Source: CBDBLK01 sp965243145
Lineage (GTDB): Bacteria > Bdellovibrionota > Bacteriovoracia > Bacteriovoracales > Bacteriovoracaceae
DNA length: 64,000 nt
Assembly (NCBI GenBank): GCA_965243145.1
Contig: CBDEUB010000002.1
Location: 806,001 to 870,000 of the forward strand
Reading direction: 5' to 3'
Shown in pieces: positions 18,352-27,147 of this stretch. Position 1 is the first letter of the stretch. Every line of letters starts with the position of its first letter. Under the pieces are notes generated by a model that worked only from the letters and a program-made list of their open reading frames with translations, was not told the origin of the DNA and did no database searches. Made by a program: the position numbers and the translations under genes.

Positions 18352-18405
18352 TTATAGGTGATAAGAAAAAAGGTTTTTTCCGAGAGTTTACTATCCTGTT
18401 TCTTT

Positions 18406-19041
18406 TTATTTTTCCTCTACAGCAGCTTCCCGACGAGAGGCCCGCAAAGGACAAACAGAGGGGAGTTCAGGCAAAACATTACCAACTATTAAACCTGCGA
18501 CCGCAGGGACGATTCCCAACCAAGCAGGGTTTAGTGCGAAATAACTTGCTATGTCCACAGCAAACCATCCAATAGAACCTCCCAAAAGCATTCCAGCTAG
18601 TGAGTTAATGGTATTAGGGTCATCTACAAAACAATAATAGGCAAAATTGATAACTCCAGCACCTAGAAAAAGAACCAGCATCCCCTTAGTTGGAGAGGGT
18701 ATCCCCGCAATTTGAATTTCCTCTGGGTTGAGCGCTATCTGAGCATAAAGTTCATCGTTTTCATCGCACTCTCTGAGTTGATCGAGAGCGGCGGGGCCAA
18801 GTTGAGAACCTTCCCCATAAAACTCGCCCAGTTGCTTAGGCGTTAAGTGTTCACTCGGCCACTCGCCTATCCGGCAGCGGGGAGTCCCGCCCTCATCGAG
18901 CAAAATGGCAGCTTCAACTTGTAGCGCAGATGCTTGCGCCGGCAGGCCCTCGCCCCCCAAATGCTCGGGGACATAAGCACCCGCTGAAGTGAGGCCCAAC
19001 AAAGTTGCCAAAGAAAACGAAATGACTTGCCGTATGTTCAC
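18406..19041 (-). CDS. Exported membrane-anchored protein of an unrecognised, duplicated family (copy 1)
   Basis: A 211-residue protein starting at GTG 19041 behind an AGGAAGG ribosome site. An N-terminal signal peptide ends near GLTSAGA-YVPEH. Two further hydrophobic stretches lie in the C-terminal half, and there are conserved-looking blocks RCRIGEWPSE and LRECDENDELYA. A second member at 62651-63538 shares the signal-peptide end (AYVP), the blocks LLDExGxPRCRxGEWPSE and ALRECDExDELYA and the C-terminal Cys-Pro, but has a palindromic element fused to its N-terminus. Function unknown; the pattern suggests a lineage-specific envelope protein. Confidence 0.72.
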   Translation of the reverse strand: MNIRQVISFSLATLLGLTSAGAYVPEHLGGEGLPAQASALQVEAAILLDEGGTPRCRIGEWPSEHLTPKQLGEFYGEGSQLGPAALDQLRECDENDELYAQIALNPEEIQIAGIPSPTKGMLVLFLGAGVINFAYYCFVDDPNTINSLAGMLLGGSIGWFAVDIASYFALNPAWLGIVPAVAGLIVGNVLPELPSVCPLRASRREAAVEEK

Positions 19042-19237
19042 AAAATACCTTCCTATAATGTGGTGGCCAAATGCTTTATTGCTAAGGCCCAAGTGTCCTG
19101 AGAATATAATTAAGTTAAATACTCAAGTCAAGCACCATCTCCCACCCTCATTTGACAGACTTCATAAGTTGGTATTTTGTGGCAGTTACCCTATAATGGT
19201 TTAAAGCCCAATTTATAACCCAGGGCAAAAATTAGAG

Positions 19238-19546
19238 ATGAGAAAATTTTTTGACGCATTTGAAAAACTAGATCAGTATTTGGCGGCCGGATTTACCGAA
19301 GAACAAGCACGCTTGCAAATCCAAACCCTGCAAGAACTTATCGAATACAAAGAATTGGCCACCAAGCGGGATATCAAGGAACTCGATACCAAAATTGAAA
19401 CGGCAAAGAAAGAACTCGATGCCAAAATTGAAACCACTAAAGCCGAACTCAAACACGATTTTTTTGTCAAAATGGCCTATTTTTCCCTGGCCATCATTTC
19501 AATCCAAGGTTCACTGATGGCCTATATGAAATTTTTTGCTCAATAA
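19238..19546 (+). CDS. Small coiled-coil protein with C-terminal membrane anchor (DUF1640/CCDC90-like)
   Basis: A 102-residue protein: a charged N-terminal helix, then a coiled coil containing the near-repeat IKELDTKIETAKK / LDAKIETTKAELK (residues 46-72), then one hydrophobic segment (MAYFSLAIISIQGSLMAYM) at the C-terminus. The architecture resembles the DUF1640 group of tail-anchored coiled-coil proteins, often seen near toxin-antitoxin genes. No strong ribosome site. Role unknown. Confidence 0.6.
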   Translation: MRKFFDAFEKLDQYLAAGFTEEQARLQIQTLQELIEYKELATKRDIKELDTKIETAKKELDAKIETTKAELKHDFFVKMAYFSLAIISIQGSLMAYMKFFAQ

Positions 19547-19680
19547 CTTATGACACGACTTGGCGGCCGGAGGCCTTGAGAACACACCCAGGGCACTTTG
19601 GCCCTAAAAAAACCGAGTCATTACCTCCATTTAATCTTTCCCTGGAAATTTTATTTCCCCGGTGTTAGGGTGGGCAGGAA

Positions 19681-20505
19681 ATGAATTTAGAAGAGGTCTA
19701 TGGAGAAATAGAGGCCTTTTCCAAGGAGACGCACAGCGACTCAGACTATTGCAAAGAAACCGTTTTTGTAAGGGGAAGAGAAGAACAGCAGTTCGCTCCT
19801 TTGGAGTATCTCGCCGGCAAGTTTACAGAGCTGGACGGCGAAAAGGGATTGTATAGAGAAGGCCTGGTGTGCGATTCCCACGGCCTTTACGGCGGGGATA
19901 GCTTCGCCATTTGGTATCAGCGGCAATTTGGCCAAAAACTCAAACAGGCCCACGCCCGCAAAATCCAAATTCTCTATCGGCCCGATGACAAGGCCATTTT
20001 TGATGCCATCGAGCTGGTCACCCAGTGCTATGCCGTTTTGCGCAAGCAGCACATCCTGATCAACAATAAAAACCTCCCCACCCAACTGGGCGAATGGTAC
20101 GCCAAGTCTATTTTTGGATTGCGTCAAATACAATCGGCCTCCCAGCGGGGCTTTGACTTCTTTTTCCCCGATGGGCCACGCACCGAGGTCAAAGTACACT
20201 GGGGCGACCAACACCCTCCCAAGGGGGTGAAAATCAGAAAATCCCTCCTGGAACTGAGCCAATCGTGCATCCTCATCTATGTGGCCAACAACCTCACCAT
20301 CGACGAAATTTGCCTGCTGGACTCCGACTTTGTGATGCGCAAATTTGCCGGCAAAGGGCACACCATCTTCCTCAAAGATTCGGATGTAGGGCAATACTTT
20401 TTTTCCCAATCGGACAAACACCTGGACAAAATCATCAACAGCTCACTCTTGATGAAGTGCTCGACTCCCCGCTTTGCCATGAAGTTGTCGGAGTCCTTTC
20501 AATAA
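19681..20505 (+). CDS. Protein with a PD-(D/E)XK-like nuclease motif
   Basis: A 274-residue soluble protein. Near residue 138 the sequence LGEWYAKSIFGLRQ is followed by RGFDFFFPDGPRTEVKVHW, reproducing the spacing GE-x-Y-A...GL...GxD...-x-V-K of restriction-endonuclease-like folds (catalytic Asp, then E-x-K). The N-terminal half is unrecognised. It could be an orphan restriction-type or defence nuclease. It ends 7 bases inside the convergent rlmL gene. Family membership rests on this one motif. Confidence 0.5.
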   Translation: MNLEEVYGEIEAFSKETHSDSDYCKETVFVRGREEQQFAPLEYLAGKFTELDGEKGLYREGLVCDSHGLYGGDSFAIWYQRQFGQKLKQAHARKIQILYRPDDKAIFDAIELVTQCYAVLRKQHILINNKNLPTQLGEWYAKSIFGLRQIQSASQRGFDFFFPDGPRTEVKVHWGDQHPPKGVKIRKSLLELSQSCILIYVANNLTIDEICLLDSDFVMRKFAGKGHTIFLKDSDVGQYFFSQSDKHLDKIINSSLLMKCSTPRFAMKLSESFQ

Positions 20506-21725
20506 AGCTGGTACTTGAGCAAGCGACACTCCAACTTGCCGTTATAAAAGGGGATGCGGGCGCTAGTGCGCAGTCCGACCCGTTTGCGCAAACGGGGTTC
20601 ACTGGTGAGCAGGTAAGCGCGCCACCCCTGCCAATGGTGTTTGAGGGCCTCCCCCCAGGCAAAATAGAGTTCATCCAACCGTTCGCCGGCGAGGCGCTCC
20701 CCGTAGGGAAGGTTGGAGAGCACCACCCCCGGCGCACTCCCCGGAGGGCGGCAATGGCGGGCATCCGCCCGCTTGAAGTGCACCACTTCGGGAGGAATCC
20801 CCGCCGCCTTGAGCGTTCGCCTGGCCAACTGCAAGGCCCCTTCGCTGTGATCACTGCCAAAAAACTGGTTGCCCAAGAGGCCCTCCACTCCGCGCTGAAA
20901 ACGCTGGCCCACTTCCCCCACCAAATTCCGCCAATAGCGCTGAAGACCTGGATTTTCCGCAAACCACTTCTGGCGCAAAAAAGCGTAAGGACACTCCCCG
21001 CCCTCAAAGCGCTGGATTTGCAAATAGCTGGGGGGAATTTGCGCTTTGATCAGTACCGCCTCGACCAACAAGGTGCCGCTCCCACAAAAGGGGTCGCACA
21101 GCAAATCTTGTGACGGGTTCCAATCGCTGGCGAGAATCAGCGCCGCCGCCAAATTCTCCCGCAGGGGGGCCTCACCTCCGCTCTGGCGATAACCCCGCCG
21201 GGAGAGACTGCACCCGCTCAACTCCAAGTACAAGTGGGCCTCGCTCTGGCCAGAAGAGGCGCAGGTCTCCAGGCGCAAGTGCAGGGGATAGTCGGCACGG
21301 TGCTTGTCGACATTGGGGCGCGCTCCGGCCTGATCGCGAAAGCGGTCACACAGGGCATCCTTGAGTTTAAGGGAGAGTTGAAAGGCGGGGGCGAAATGCC
21401 GTTTGATCTGGGCCTCCACAAATGCGTCCACTTTAAAACTTTGTTTGAGATCTAAAATATCTGGCCAAGGGCAATGGTAAACTTGCCGGTAGAGTTCGTC
21501 TTCGCTGGAACAGGCAAAGCGCTTCACCAGGCGGAACAAGCGCCCCGCCACCCGCACTTGGGCCAAAACGGTAAGTGCCTCCCGGGGCGACAATTGGGCG
21601 CGCACGCCACCAGTGCGCACTTCAAAATTCTCGACTTGCAAGGCCTGCAACTCTTGGGCCAAGTATTCTTCACAATGAATGGGACAGGAAATCCAATAGG
21701 TATCTTGTAAAGGGGGCATATTCAA
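20499..21725 (-). CDS. rlmL: 23S rRNA (guanine-N2) methyltransferase, RlmL/YcbY N-terminal type
   Basis: THUMP-domain rRNA methyltransferase of 408 residues: N-terminal ferredoxin-like/THUMP region, then a UPF0020 methyltransferase domain with LCDPFCGSGTLLVEA as the AdoMet loop and the catalytic SNLPYGERL. It corresponds to the m2G2445 half of E. coli RlmKL; the RlmK half is absent. The start TTG at 21725 overlaps the stop of the upstream peptidase by 4 bases (TTGA), with GGAA upstream; an ATG two codons later is the alternative. Confidence 0.87.
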   Translation of the reverse strand: MNMPPLQDTYWISCPIHCEEYLAQELQALQVENFEVRTGGVRAQLSPREALTVLAQVRVAGRLFRLVKRFACSSEDELYRQVYHCPWPDILDLKQSFKVDAFVEAQIKRHFAPAFQLSLKLKDALCDRFRDQAGARPNVDKHRADYPLHLRLETCASSGQSEAHLYLELSGCSLSRRGYRQSGGEAPLRENLAAALILASDWNPSQDLLCDPFCGSGTLLVEAVLIKAQIPPSYLQIQRFEGGECPYAFLRQKWFAENPGLQRYWRNLVGEVGQRFQRGVEGLLGNQFFGSDHSEGALQLARRTLKAAGIPPEVVHFKRADARHCRPPGSAPGVVLSNLPYGERLAGERLDELYFAWGEALKHHWQGWRAYLLTSEPRLRKRVGLRTSARIPFYNGKLECRLLKYQLY

Positions 21726-23350
21726 AAATCGAGTTCCAAGCTGGGGTCGCCAAACAAGTTAAACCAAACCAAATTCTCAAAGGCCGCCTGCAAATCGTCG
21801 ATAAAGGCCAACATTTGCAACTGGCCGGCCAATAAGACGCCAAACAACTGGCCCCTTCGCCGTTTTTTGATAGTGTGGTTGATCGCCACCGCCATCAGCG
21901 CCGGCGGCCTCCAGGTAATGTCCACCGAACCCCCGTAATAGGCCACTGCCCCCACGGGCCGATCACCATTTTCGGCATTCATAAATCTCTCTCCCATATT
22001 GTCCTTGCGGTATTTGAAGCGCCCGCTGAGGCAGGAAATGTCGATGATGATGGGTTTGACTCCGCCCGCTTGCATCTTTTTGATCTCGGAAGCGTGAAAG
22101 CGGCCCTTGTGAAGGGACTTCCAGGCGCGGCCAGTGCTGTGGCCCAAGTAGTTGAGCCACAAGGCCCCGGTGCTCAAAGATTGCAAAATGCGGGGGGCGG
22201 TGGAACCCACATCAACCTGAAAAAGTGTTTGCACTTCCAGGCCCAAAAGTTCATCCCATCCCGCCGTCATCATCTCTACATACTGCACATCGGGGGGATT
22301 GGCCCCCTCGTCGGATGCTATTCCTAAGTAGTGGTGTTGGCCAGCAAAGCGCGGCCAACTTCGCTGGTGGTATTCGCGCAACTTGGCGACCTGCCGGAAA
22401 AGGTCGTCATTGCTGCCAGCGATCAGGCGTCCGTAGTGCACATCGGGAATTTTATCTCCCTCCCCGCCCATCAAAAAGTAGGGCAAATCCGAGGGAGTTT
22501 TGGAATCGAAAACGGTTTTCAACAAATGGGTGGGCATATTGCTCTGATGGCCCACCAAGACGGCGTATTGGTAGGGGGAAAGTTCAAATTGCCGGCGCAA
22601 AAAATGGGCCAAAGTGGCCACAGACTTCCCAATGCTGGAAAGTGGATAGAGGCGCACCCGATAACCCAACTCTTCCTTGAACTGCTTGAAGGCCAGCGCC
22701 CCCCGCAAGAGGGAATCGGGATAGGCCACCAGCATTTCCCGATTGGCCTGATTCAAGACCGAGAGGGGATCGAACAGGGGATGGCCCTCAATTTCCACGC
22801 GCATTTGGGGAAAGGCCACCAGGCCCTCCTCCTGCCGGTAGCGCAAGGGAGTCACCGTCACTTTGGAGAGGGGAGTTCCGCGATAGTCCCCCAGAAATTC
22901 GGCCCGCACCAAATCCCCCGAGTCGGCAAAGGCCCCGGCATCGAAGGCCAGTCCCCCCCGCTTTAACGGAGAACAACGGCAACCGCGCCGGGGTGCGGCC
23001 GGGGGAACCCAAGACAATGCCTTTTTTGGCCCCAATAGTGTTCTGATTTCCGCCTCCGTCAATTTTCCCTCCACGATAAAACTGCGGTAGGGAAGGGCGG
23101 GACTCCCCGGGCGGGAAAATGTCTGCAAAGAATCGGAACCCAGAAAGTCGAAATCTTTTTTTAGCGGTATGGCCTTAGACGCCGCCGTAAAATGGGCGGT
23201 GGAGAGTTTGGAGAGGTGAAACTGAACCGCTACTCCGCCATCCCCGGTGTGCTCCAGTGTGGAAATTGGCCTTTTGCCAAAAATCTCCCCCGCACAGGGC
23301 CTCATCCACAGGCCCAGGACAATGATCAAACACTGGCCAAATCTCACCAC
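21722..23350 (-). CDS. Secreted gingipain-like cysteine peptidase (C25 family)
   Basis: A 542-residue exported protein: signal peptide (residues 1-20), a propeptide-like N-terminal region, then a caspase-like C25 catalytic domain. The His is in LNYLGHSTGRAW and the nucleophile Cys in IIDISCLSG, followed by GGSVDITW; the domain ends with FNLFGDPSLEL, the GDP motif typical of gingipains. It starts at GTG 23350 behind GGGGGAGG. Its stop is coupled to rlmL. It lacks a visible type IX C-terminal domain, so the export route beyond the inner membrane is unclear. A role in extracellular or periplasmic proteolysis, for example against prey or host protein, is inference. Confidence 0.8.
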   Translation of the reverse strand: MVRFGQCLIIVLGLWMRPCAGEIFGKRPISTLEHTGDGGVAVQFHLSKLSTAHFTAASKAIPLKKDFDFLGSDSLQTFSRPGSPALPYRSFIVEGKLTEAEIRTLLGPKKALSWVPPAAPRRGCRCSPLKRGGLAFDAGAFADSGDLVRAEFLGDYRGTPLSKVTVTPLRYRQEEGLVAFPQMRVEIEGHPLFDPLSVLNQANREMLVAYPDSLLRGALAFKQFKEELGYRVRLYPLSSIGKSVATLAHFLRRQFELSPYQYAVLVGHQSNMPTHLLKTVFDSKTPSDLPYFLMGGEGDKIPDVHYGRLIAGSNDDLFRQVAKLREYHQRSWPRFAGQHHYLGIASDEGANPPDVQYVEMMTAGWDELLGLEVQTLFQVDVGSTAPRILQSLSTGALWLNYLGHSTGRAWKSLHKGRFHASEIKKMQAGGVKPIIIDISCLSGRFKYRKDNMGERFMNAENGDRPVGAVAYYGGSVDITWRPPALMAVAINHTIKKRRRGQLFGVLLAGQLQMLAFIDDLQAAFENLVWFNLFGDPSLELDF

Positions 23351-23450
23351 AGGCCCTCCCCCAAGGCCATACGGCGAAACAGCGGGGAAAGCGGAGGATT
23401 GGGGGAAATGATTGCCTAAAGGGAAAAATTTTCCTGGCCATCAGAATGAG

Positions 23451-23508
23451 AATATAGGCCTCACAGAATATAGGCCTCACAATATAGGCCTCACAATATA
23501 GGCCTCAC
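23451..23508. repeat. Minisatellite: four tandem copies of AATATAGGCCTCAC
   Basis: Four units of AATATAGGCCTCAC start at 23451, 23467, 23481 and 23495; the first is followed by an extra AG, the others are perfect 14-mers back to back. Each contains the palindrome AGGCCT. They lie between the divergent C25 peptidase and lipoprotein genes, just upstream of the latter. Confidence 0.95.
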
Positions 23509-23545
23509 ACTCAAGTTTTCCCCCTTGAATGCCGATAAGTCGGGT

Positions 23546-24214
23546 ATGAATTGGAAAATCTCTCGATGGGCATTTTTTCTCGGGGCCGCCTCCCTGTTGG
23601 CCAGTTGTGGCCACGCACCGCCGCCCTCCAAAGTCACCTGGACGCCCTCTCCCGCCAATGCCCACATTGAGGAACGCAGGCCAGTCTCCCCTCAAAACCA
23701 GATCAGACGGCGACGCCCGCTCTCGGTCACCGCCGCGCCTGCCGCACCTTCGGCGGGCAAACGAAAAACTTTAGAAAAACCGGCACCCCAAAAGATCACC
23801 CTTCTGGCGACCATCTCCAGCGACTACAAACCCAAGGACACCCGCGATTTAATGGTGGACACCGATGCCAAGGGCCTCATCACTTCTATCAAAATCCGCA
23901 ACAACCGCAAAAATAGAATCAAAACTTATCCGGTGGAAAAATTGAGGAGCAAAATCCCCCTGGTGAAAACCGCCGGCATCACCCTGGTGGAACTTCAATG
24001 CCTGGATTTTAGGCCTGAACAGGGCTGCCAGGTGCAGATCGAATACCCCTATAATATTACCTATGCCTCCTTCCGCCGCTTCCGTGCCCAACTCAAATTA
24101 AAAGATGGAAAATGGGGATTTTACCAGGGCGACAGGCGCTTTACCAACATCCACATGATCGCCAACAAACTGCTGGGGTTGTTGGTTGGCATCCGTGAAA
24201 TTCAACTGCGCTAG
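23546..24214 (+). CDS. Lipoprotein, function unknown
   Basis: About 222 residues from ATG 23546. The signal peptide ends in LLASC (lipobox, Cys acylated), followed by a Pro/Ala/Arg-rich linker and a folded C-terminal domain of about 120 residues with no match I recognise. A TTG at 23525 would add 7 residues; no strong ribosome site supports either start. The minisatellite lies about 40 bases upstream and could influence its promoter. Confidence 0.65.
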   Translation: MNWKISRWAFFLGAASLLASCGHAPPPSKVTWTPSPANAHIEERRPVSPQNQIRRRRPLSVTAAPAAPSAGKRKTLEKPAPQKITLLATISSDYKPKDTRDLMVDTDAKGLITSIKIRNNRKNRIKTYPVEKLRSKIPLVKTAGITLVELQCLDFRPEQGCQVQIEYPYNITYASFRRFRAQLKLKDGKWGFYQGDRRFTNIHMIANKLLGLLVGIREIQLR

Positions 24215-24242
24215 GCCCAAAGGAAAAAAATGGAGAATAAGT

Positions 24243-24494
24243 TTGAAATTTGAACTGTCCATTCATGCCAAAAGGGCCGTCTCAAATAGAAAAATTCCTC
24301 TTGAATGGATAAAACAGACTCTATTGAAACCTCAAAAAGTAGAGCGCCATAAGGAAGACCCCATGTTGAAGCAATATTGGAAAGAAATTCGAGAATTTGA
24401 CAACAGGGTATTACATGTTGTAATAAACGATAATGTTGATCCCATAAAAGTTGTAACTGCCCATTTTGATCGGGGCACGAGAGGGAAGCTATGA
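24243..24494 (+). CDS. DUF4258-type small protein, putative toxin partner of DUF2283
   Basis: An 83-residue protein from TTG 24243, preceded by GGAGA. It begins LKFELSIHAKRAV and contains IPLEWIKQTL and RVLHVVIND followed by AHFDR, the layout of DUF4258 proteins (HA at the N-terminus, R-VLxVVxN in the centre, a DR near the end). The stop overlaps the next ATG by 4 bases. DUF4258/DUF2283 pairs are widespread and behave like toxin-antitoxin modules by genetic linkage; a biochemical role is not established here. Confidence 0.7.
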   Translation: MKFELSIHAKRAVSNRKIPLEWIKQTLLKPQKVERHKEDPMLKQYWKEIREFDNRVLHVVINDNVDPIKVVTAHFDRGTRGKL

Positions 24495-24694
24495 ATATCT
24501 ATTTTGACGAAGAATCCGATATTATCTCCATTTCTTTGGACGATAAAAAAGAAGTCGCCGATTCGGAAGAAGTGAAGAGCGGTATCGTCTTGGATTTTGA
24601 CAAAGAGGGCGGAGTCATTGGCATTGAAATACTCGGGGCCAAAAAGCGCATACCTTTAGAACAACTCAAGAAATTTAACCTCGAAGTTGCTTAA
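24491..24694 (+). CDS. DUF2283 protein, putative antitoxin
   Basis: A 67-residue acidic protein beginning MNIYFDEESDIISISL and containing GIVLDFDKEGGVIGIEIL, an almost textbook DUF2283 pattern (beta-rich, DxE..D, then DF..G.vvGIEil). It is translationally coupled to the DUF4258 gene (ATGA overlap), which supports a two-gene toxin-antitoxin-like module inserted between the lipoprotein gene and tyrS. Confidence 0.82.
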   Translation: MNIYFDEESDIISISLDDKKEVADSEEVKSGIVLDFDKEGGVIGIEILGAKKRIPLEQLKKFNLEVA

Positions 24695-24702
24695 AACAGG
24701 CC

Positions 24703-25989
24703 CTAGCGAAACCGCACCAGGCAATAATTCTTTTTGCCCTTGCGGATCACCAACGCCGACTGGGAGGCCAGGTGGGCGGAGGTGATTTTCAGGTGTATGT
24801 CCTCGATCAAGCAGTTGTTGAGGGAGACGCCCTTTTGTTGGATGCTCCGCCGGGCCTCGCCTTTAGACTTAAACAGCGGGGTTTGGGCCAGCATTTCTAA
24901 AACGTCTCCCCCCTCCCCTTGCAAAAACCGGCGCGGCATCGAGGCGCTGGGAACGGTGGCAAAGATGCTCTCCAATTCGGCATCATCGGCCCCCTCGATT
25001 TTCTTGCCGAAGAAAAACTCGGCGGCGCGCTCGGCGGCGCGCACTCCCTCTGCCCCGTGAACCAGTCCCACCACTTCCTGGGCCAGCTTGCGGTGGGCGT
25101 TTCGCAAGTGGGGCCTATCTCGCGCTTCTTCTTCCAGGGACTGGATTTCCTCCAGGGAAAGAAAACTGTAATAGCGCAGGTAGCGCCCCACCAGAGCGTC
25201 CTCCACATTGAAAAAAAACTGGTAGAGTTGGTAGGGGGAAGTCTGCTCAGCGTTCAGGTAGAGGGCCTGGCCCTCGGACTTGCCCAATTTGCGGCCTTGG
25301 GCATCGGTCACTAGAGGAATCACCAGGCCATAGGCCTGCCGCCCGTGGAGTTTGTGGGCCAGATCAATGCCGGCGGTGATATTGCCCCACTGGTCGGTGG
25401 CCCCAATTTGCAACTCGCAGTCGTACTTTGAACACAAGTGGGCAAAATCGAAGGCCTGCAACACCTGGTAGCTAAACTCGGTATAACTCAACCCCTCGGC
25501 GCTCTCCAGCCTGGACTTGACCGCATCCCGGGCGAGCATATCGCTCATGCGCAAGTGTTTGCCCACCTCCCGCAAAACACCGAGGAAACTCTGCTGGGCC
25601 ATCCAATCCCGATTGTCCAACAGCTTGGCCGCCTCTGGGCCATTTCCAAAATCCAAAAACTTCTGCAAGTGGGCGCGCACCCCCTGGGCATTGGCCTCCA
25701 GGGTTTGGCCATCCAAAAGCGGCCGTTCCCGACTCTTGCCGGAGGGGTCGCCCACCATGCCGGTGGCCCCGCCCAAGAGAACCAGTGGCCGGTGTTTGGC
25801 CAATTGCAGCCGGCGCATGGTGATGAGCACGAAGAGATTGCCCACCTGCAAACTGGGCCCAGAGGGGTCAAAACCGGCGTAGAAAGTGAGTGGCCCCCGC
25901 TCCAGGCGCTGTTCCAGTTCCCCGTGGGAGGCATTTTGCCAAATGCCCCGCGCGCGCAACTCGGCCCCCAGGGAGTTGGCGGAAGTCAA
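24703..25989 (-). CDS. tyrS: Tyrosyl-tRNA synthetase
   Basis: Class I aminoacyl-tRNA synthetase of about 428 residues. Rossmann core with FYAGFDPSGPSLQVGNL, GGATGMVGDPSGKS, QIGATDQWGNI and KLGKSEG (KMSKS equivalent); a C-terminal S4-like RNA-binding domain holds KGEARRSIQQKGV. Oddity: the HIGH-type motif reads QVGN, so the first His is Gln and the last is Asn. The start TTG at 25989 overlaps the serC stop by 4 bases. Confidence 0.94.
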   Translation of the reverse strand: MTSANSLGAELRARGIWQNASHGELEQRLERGPLTFYAGFDPSGPSLQVGNLFVLITMRRLQLAKHRPLVLLGGATGMVGDPSGKSRERPLLDGQTLEANAQGVRAHLQKFLDFGNGPEAAKLLDNRDWMAQQSFLGVLREVGKHLRMSDMLARDAVKSRLESAEGLSYTEFSYQVLQAFDFAHLCSKYDCELQIGATDQWGNITAGIDLAHKLHGRQAYGLVIPLVTDAQGRKLGKSEGQALYLNAEQTSPYQLYQFFFNVEDALVGRYLRYYSFLSLEEIQSLEEEARDRPHLRNAHRKLAQEVVGLVHGAEGVRAAERAAEFFFGKKIEGADDAELESIFATVPSASMPRRFLQGEGGDVLEMLAQTPLFKSKGEARRSIQQKGVSLNNCLIEDIHLKITSAHLASQSALVIRKGKKNYCLVRFR

Positions 25990-27146
25990 GTTTGCCCCCA
26001 GCGGGATTCAATGGCGTGGGAGAGAAGTTGAGTCAGCAATTCCAAGTCCTCCATTTGAATGTGGTGGAACAGGGCCACACGAAATTGGTTGCGCCCCAAT
26101 TTGCGGTAGGACTCGATCCCGTAGACCACGCGCAACTGGTGTAGTCGGCCCAGCAAAGAGGCCACATCAATTTTTTCATCCACATCAATGGTGGCCACCG
26201 CGTAAGAGCGCAGGCGAATGTCGCTCACAAAGGGGTGCAAATATTCTTTTTCCTCCGCCCAATCGTACAGCAATTTGGCCCGGCGCTGGCCCTCTCGAAC
26301 GATGCCGGCGTACCCGGTGCGGTTCATCGCCTCCAATTGCTGTTGGAAAAAGAACAGGGAGGAAATGCAAGGGGTGTTATAAGTCTGATGCCGGAAGGCA
26401 CTGTCGATATGGGTTTTCCAATTCATAACATGGGGAACATAGCGCGAACTCTTGCCGGCATTTTCCAGGGCGCGCTGGCACGCCTTAGGCGAGAGGATGG
26501 CGACGAAAGTGCCCCCCTCGCTGGCAAATACCTTTTGCAGGGAAAAGAAAAAGACATCGGCACTGGCCACCCGGCAGTCAATTTGGCCACCGCCGCTGGT
26601 GGCGTCCACGCACAAGAGCGCCCCATCTTCCACTTTGGGCAACGGGGTGAGCATCACCCCGGTGGAGGTTTCGTTGAGGGTGTGGGCCACTAAATCCACG
26701 CGGCCTACATGCTTCCGGTAGTGCCGGGCATACTCTTCAGGGGTGGGGCCACGGCCATATTCAAACTCCCATGGAGTGGCCTCTATCCAGGGAATATTGA
26801 GGTGGGCCTTGTACCACTTGTTGGAAAATTCGCCGCAAGTCAGGTGCAGGGAGTGGCCATTCACCAGGCCCAAACCGATGGAATCGAAGAGAAAAGTGGC
26901 CCCGCCAACGCCTACCACCACCAAAAAATCCTCATTTAGGCCAAAATAGTGGCGCACTCCTTCTTGCAGGGATTGGATCAAACTTTTGACTGCGGCCTTG
27001 CGGTGGCCCGTGCCCAAGAGGTGCGGCCCCGTGCGCTCCAAGCGCTGGACAAATTCCAGGGGCACCAGCGAAGGCCCACACCCAAAGCGCGGGTCGGAGG
27101 GGATCAAATGTTGGGGAGGGGTGTAATCCTCAAAACTTATGCCCAT
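25986..27146 (-). CDS. serC: Phosphoserine aminotransferase, mycobacterial-type SerC
   Basis: PLP-dependent class V aminotransferase of serine (and pyridoxine) synthesis, 386 residues. The N-terminal IPSDPRFGCGPSLV and LLGTGHRKAAVKSL match the actinobacterial SerC subgroup. GVGGATFLFDS is the cofactor phosphate region and FFFSLQKVFAS carries the PLP lysine. I chose ATG 27146 because it lies one base after the stop of the upstream gene (TGA-A-ATG); a TTG at 27158 sits 9 bases after an AGGAGG and is a real alternative. Its stop is coupled to tyrS. Confidence 0.85.
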   Translation of the reverse strand: MGISFEDYTPPQHLIPSDPRFGCGPSLVPLEFVQRLERTGPHLLGTGHRKAAVKSLIQSLQEGVRHYFGLNEDFLVVVGVGGATFLFDSIGLGLVNGHSLHLTCGEFSNKWYKAHLNIPWIEATPWEFEYGRGPTPEEYARHYRKHVGRVDLVAHTLNETSTGVMLTPLPKVEDGALLCVDATSGGGQIDCRVASADVFFFSLQKVFASEGGTFVAILSPKACQRALENAGKSSRYVPHVMNWKTHIDSAFRHQTYNTPCISSLFFFQQQLEAMNRTGYAGIVREGQRRAKLLYDWAEEKEYLHPFVSDIRLRSYAVATIDVDEKIDVASLLGRLHQLRVVYGIESYRKLGRNQFRVALFHHIQMEDLELLTQLLSHAIESRWGQT

Positions 27147-27147
27147 T

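Noticed and set aside
19547..19680. Hairpin AGGGC/GCCCT near 19610 as an intrinsic terminator
   Set aside because: It is followed by an A-run rather than a T-run on the plus strand and the minus strand has no T-run after the stem.
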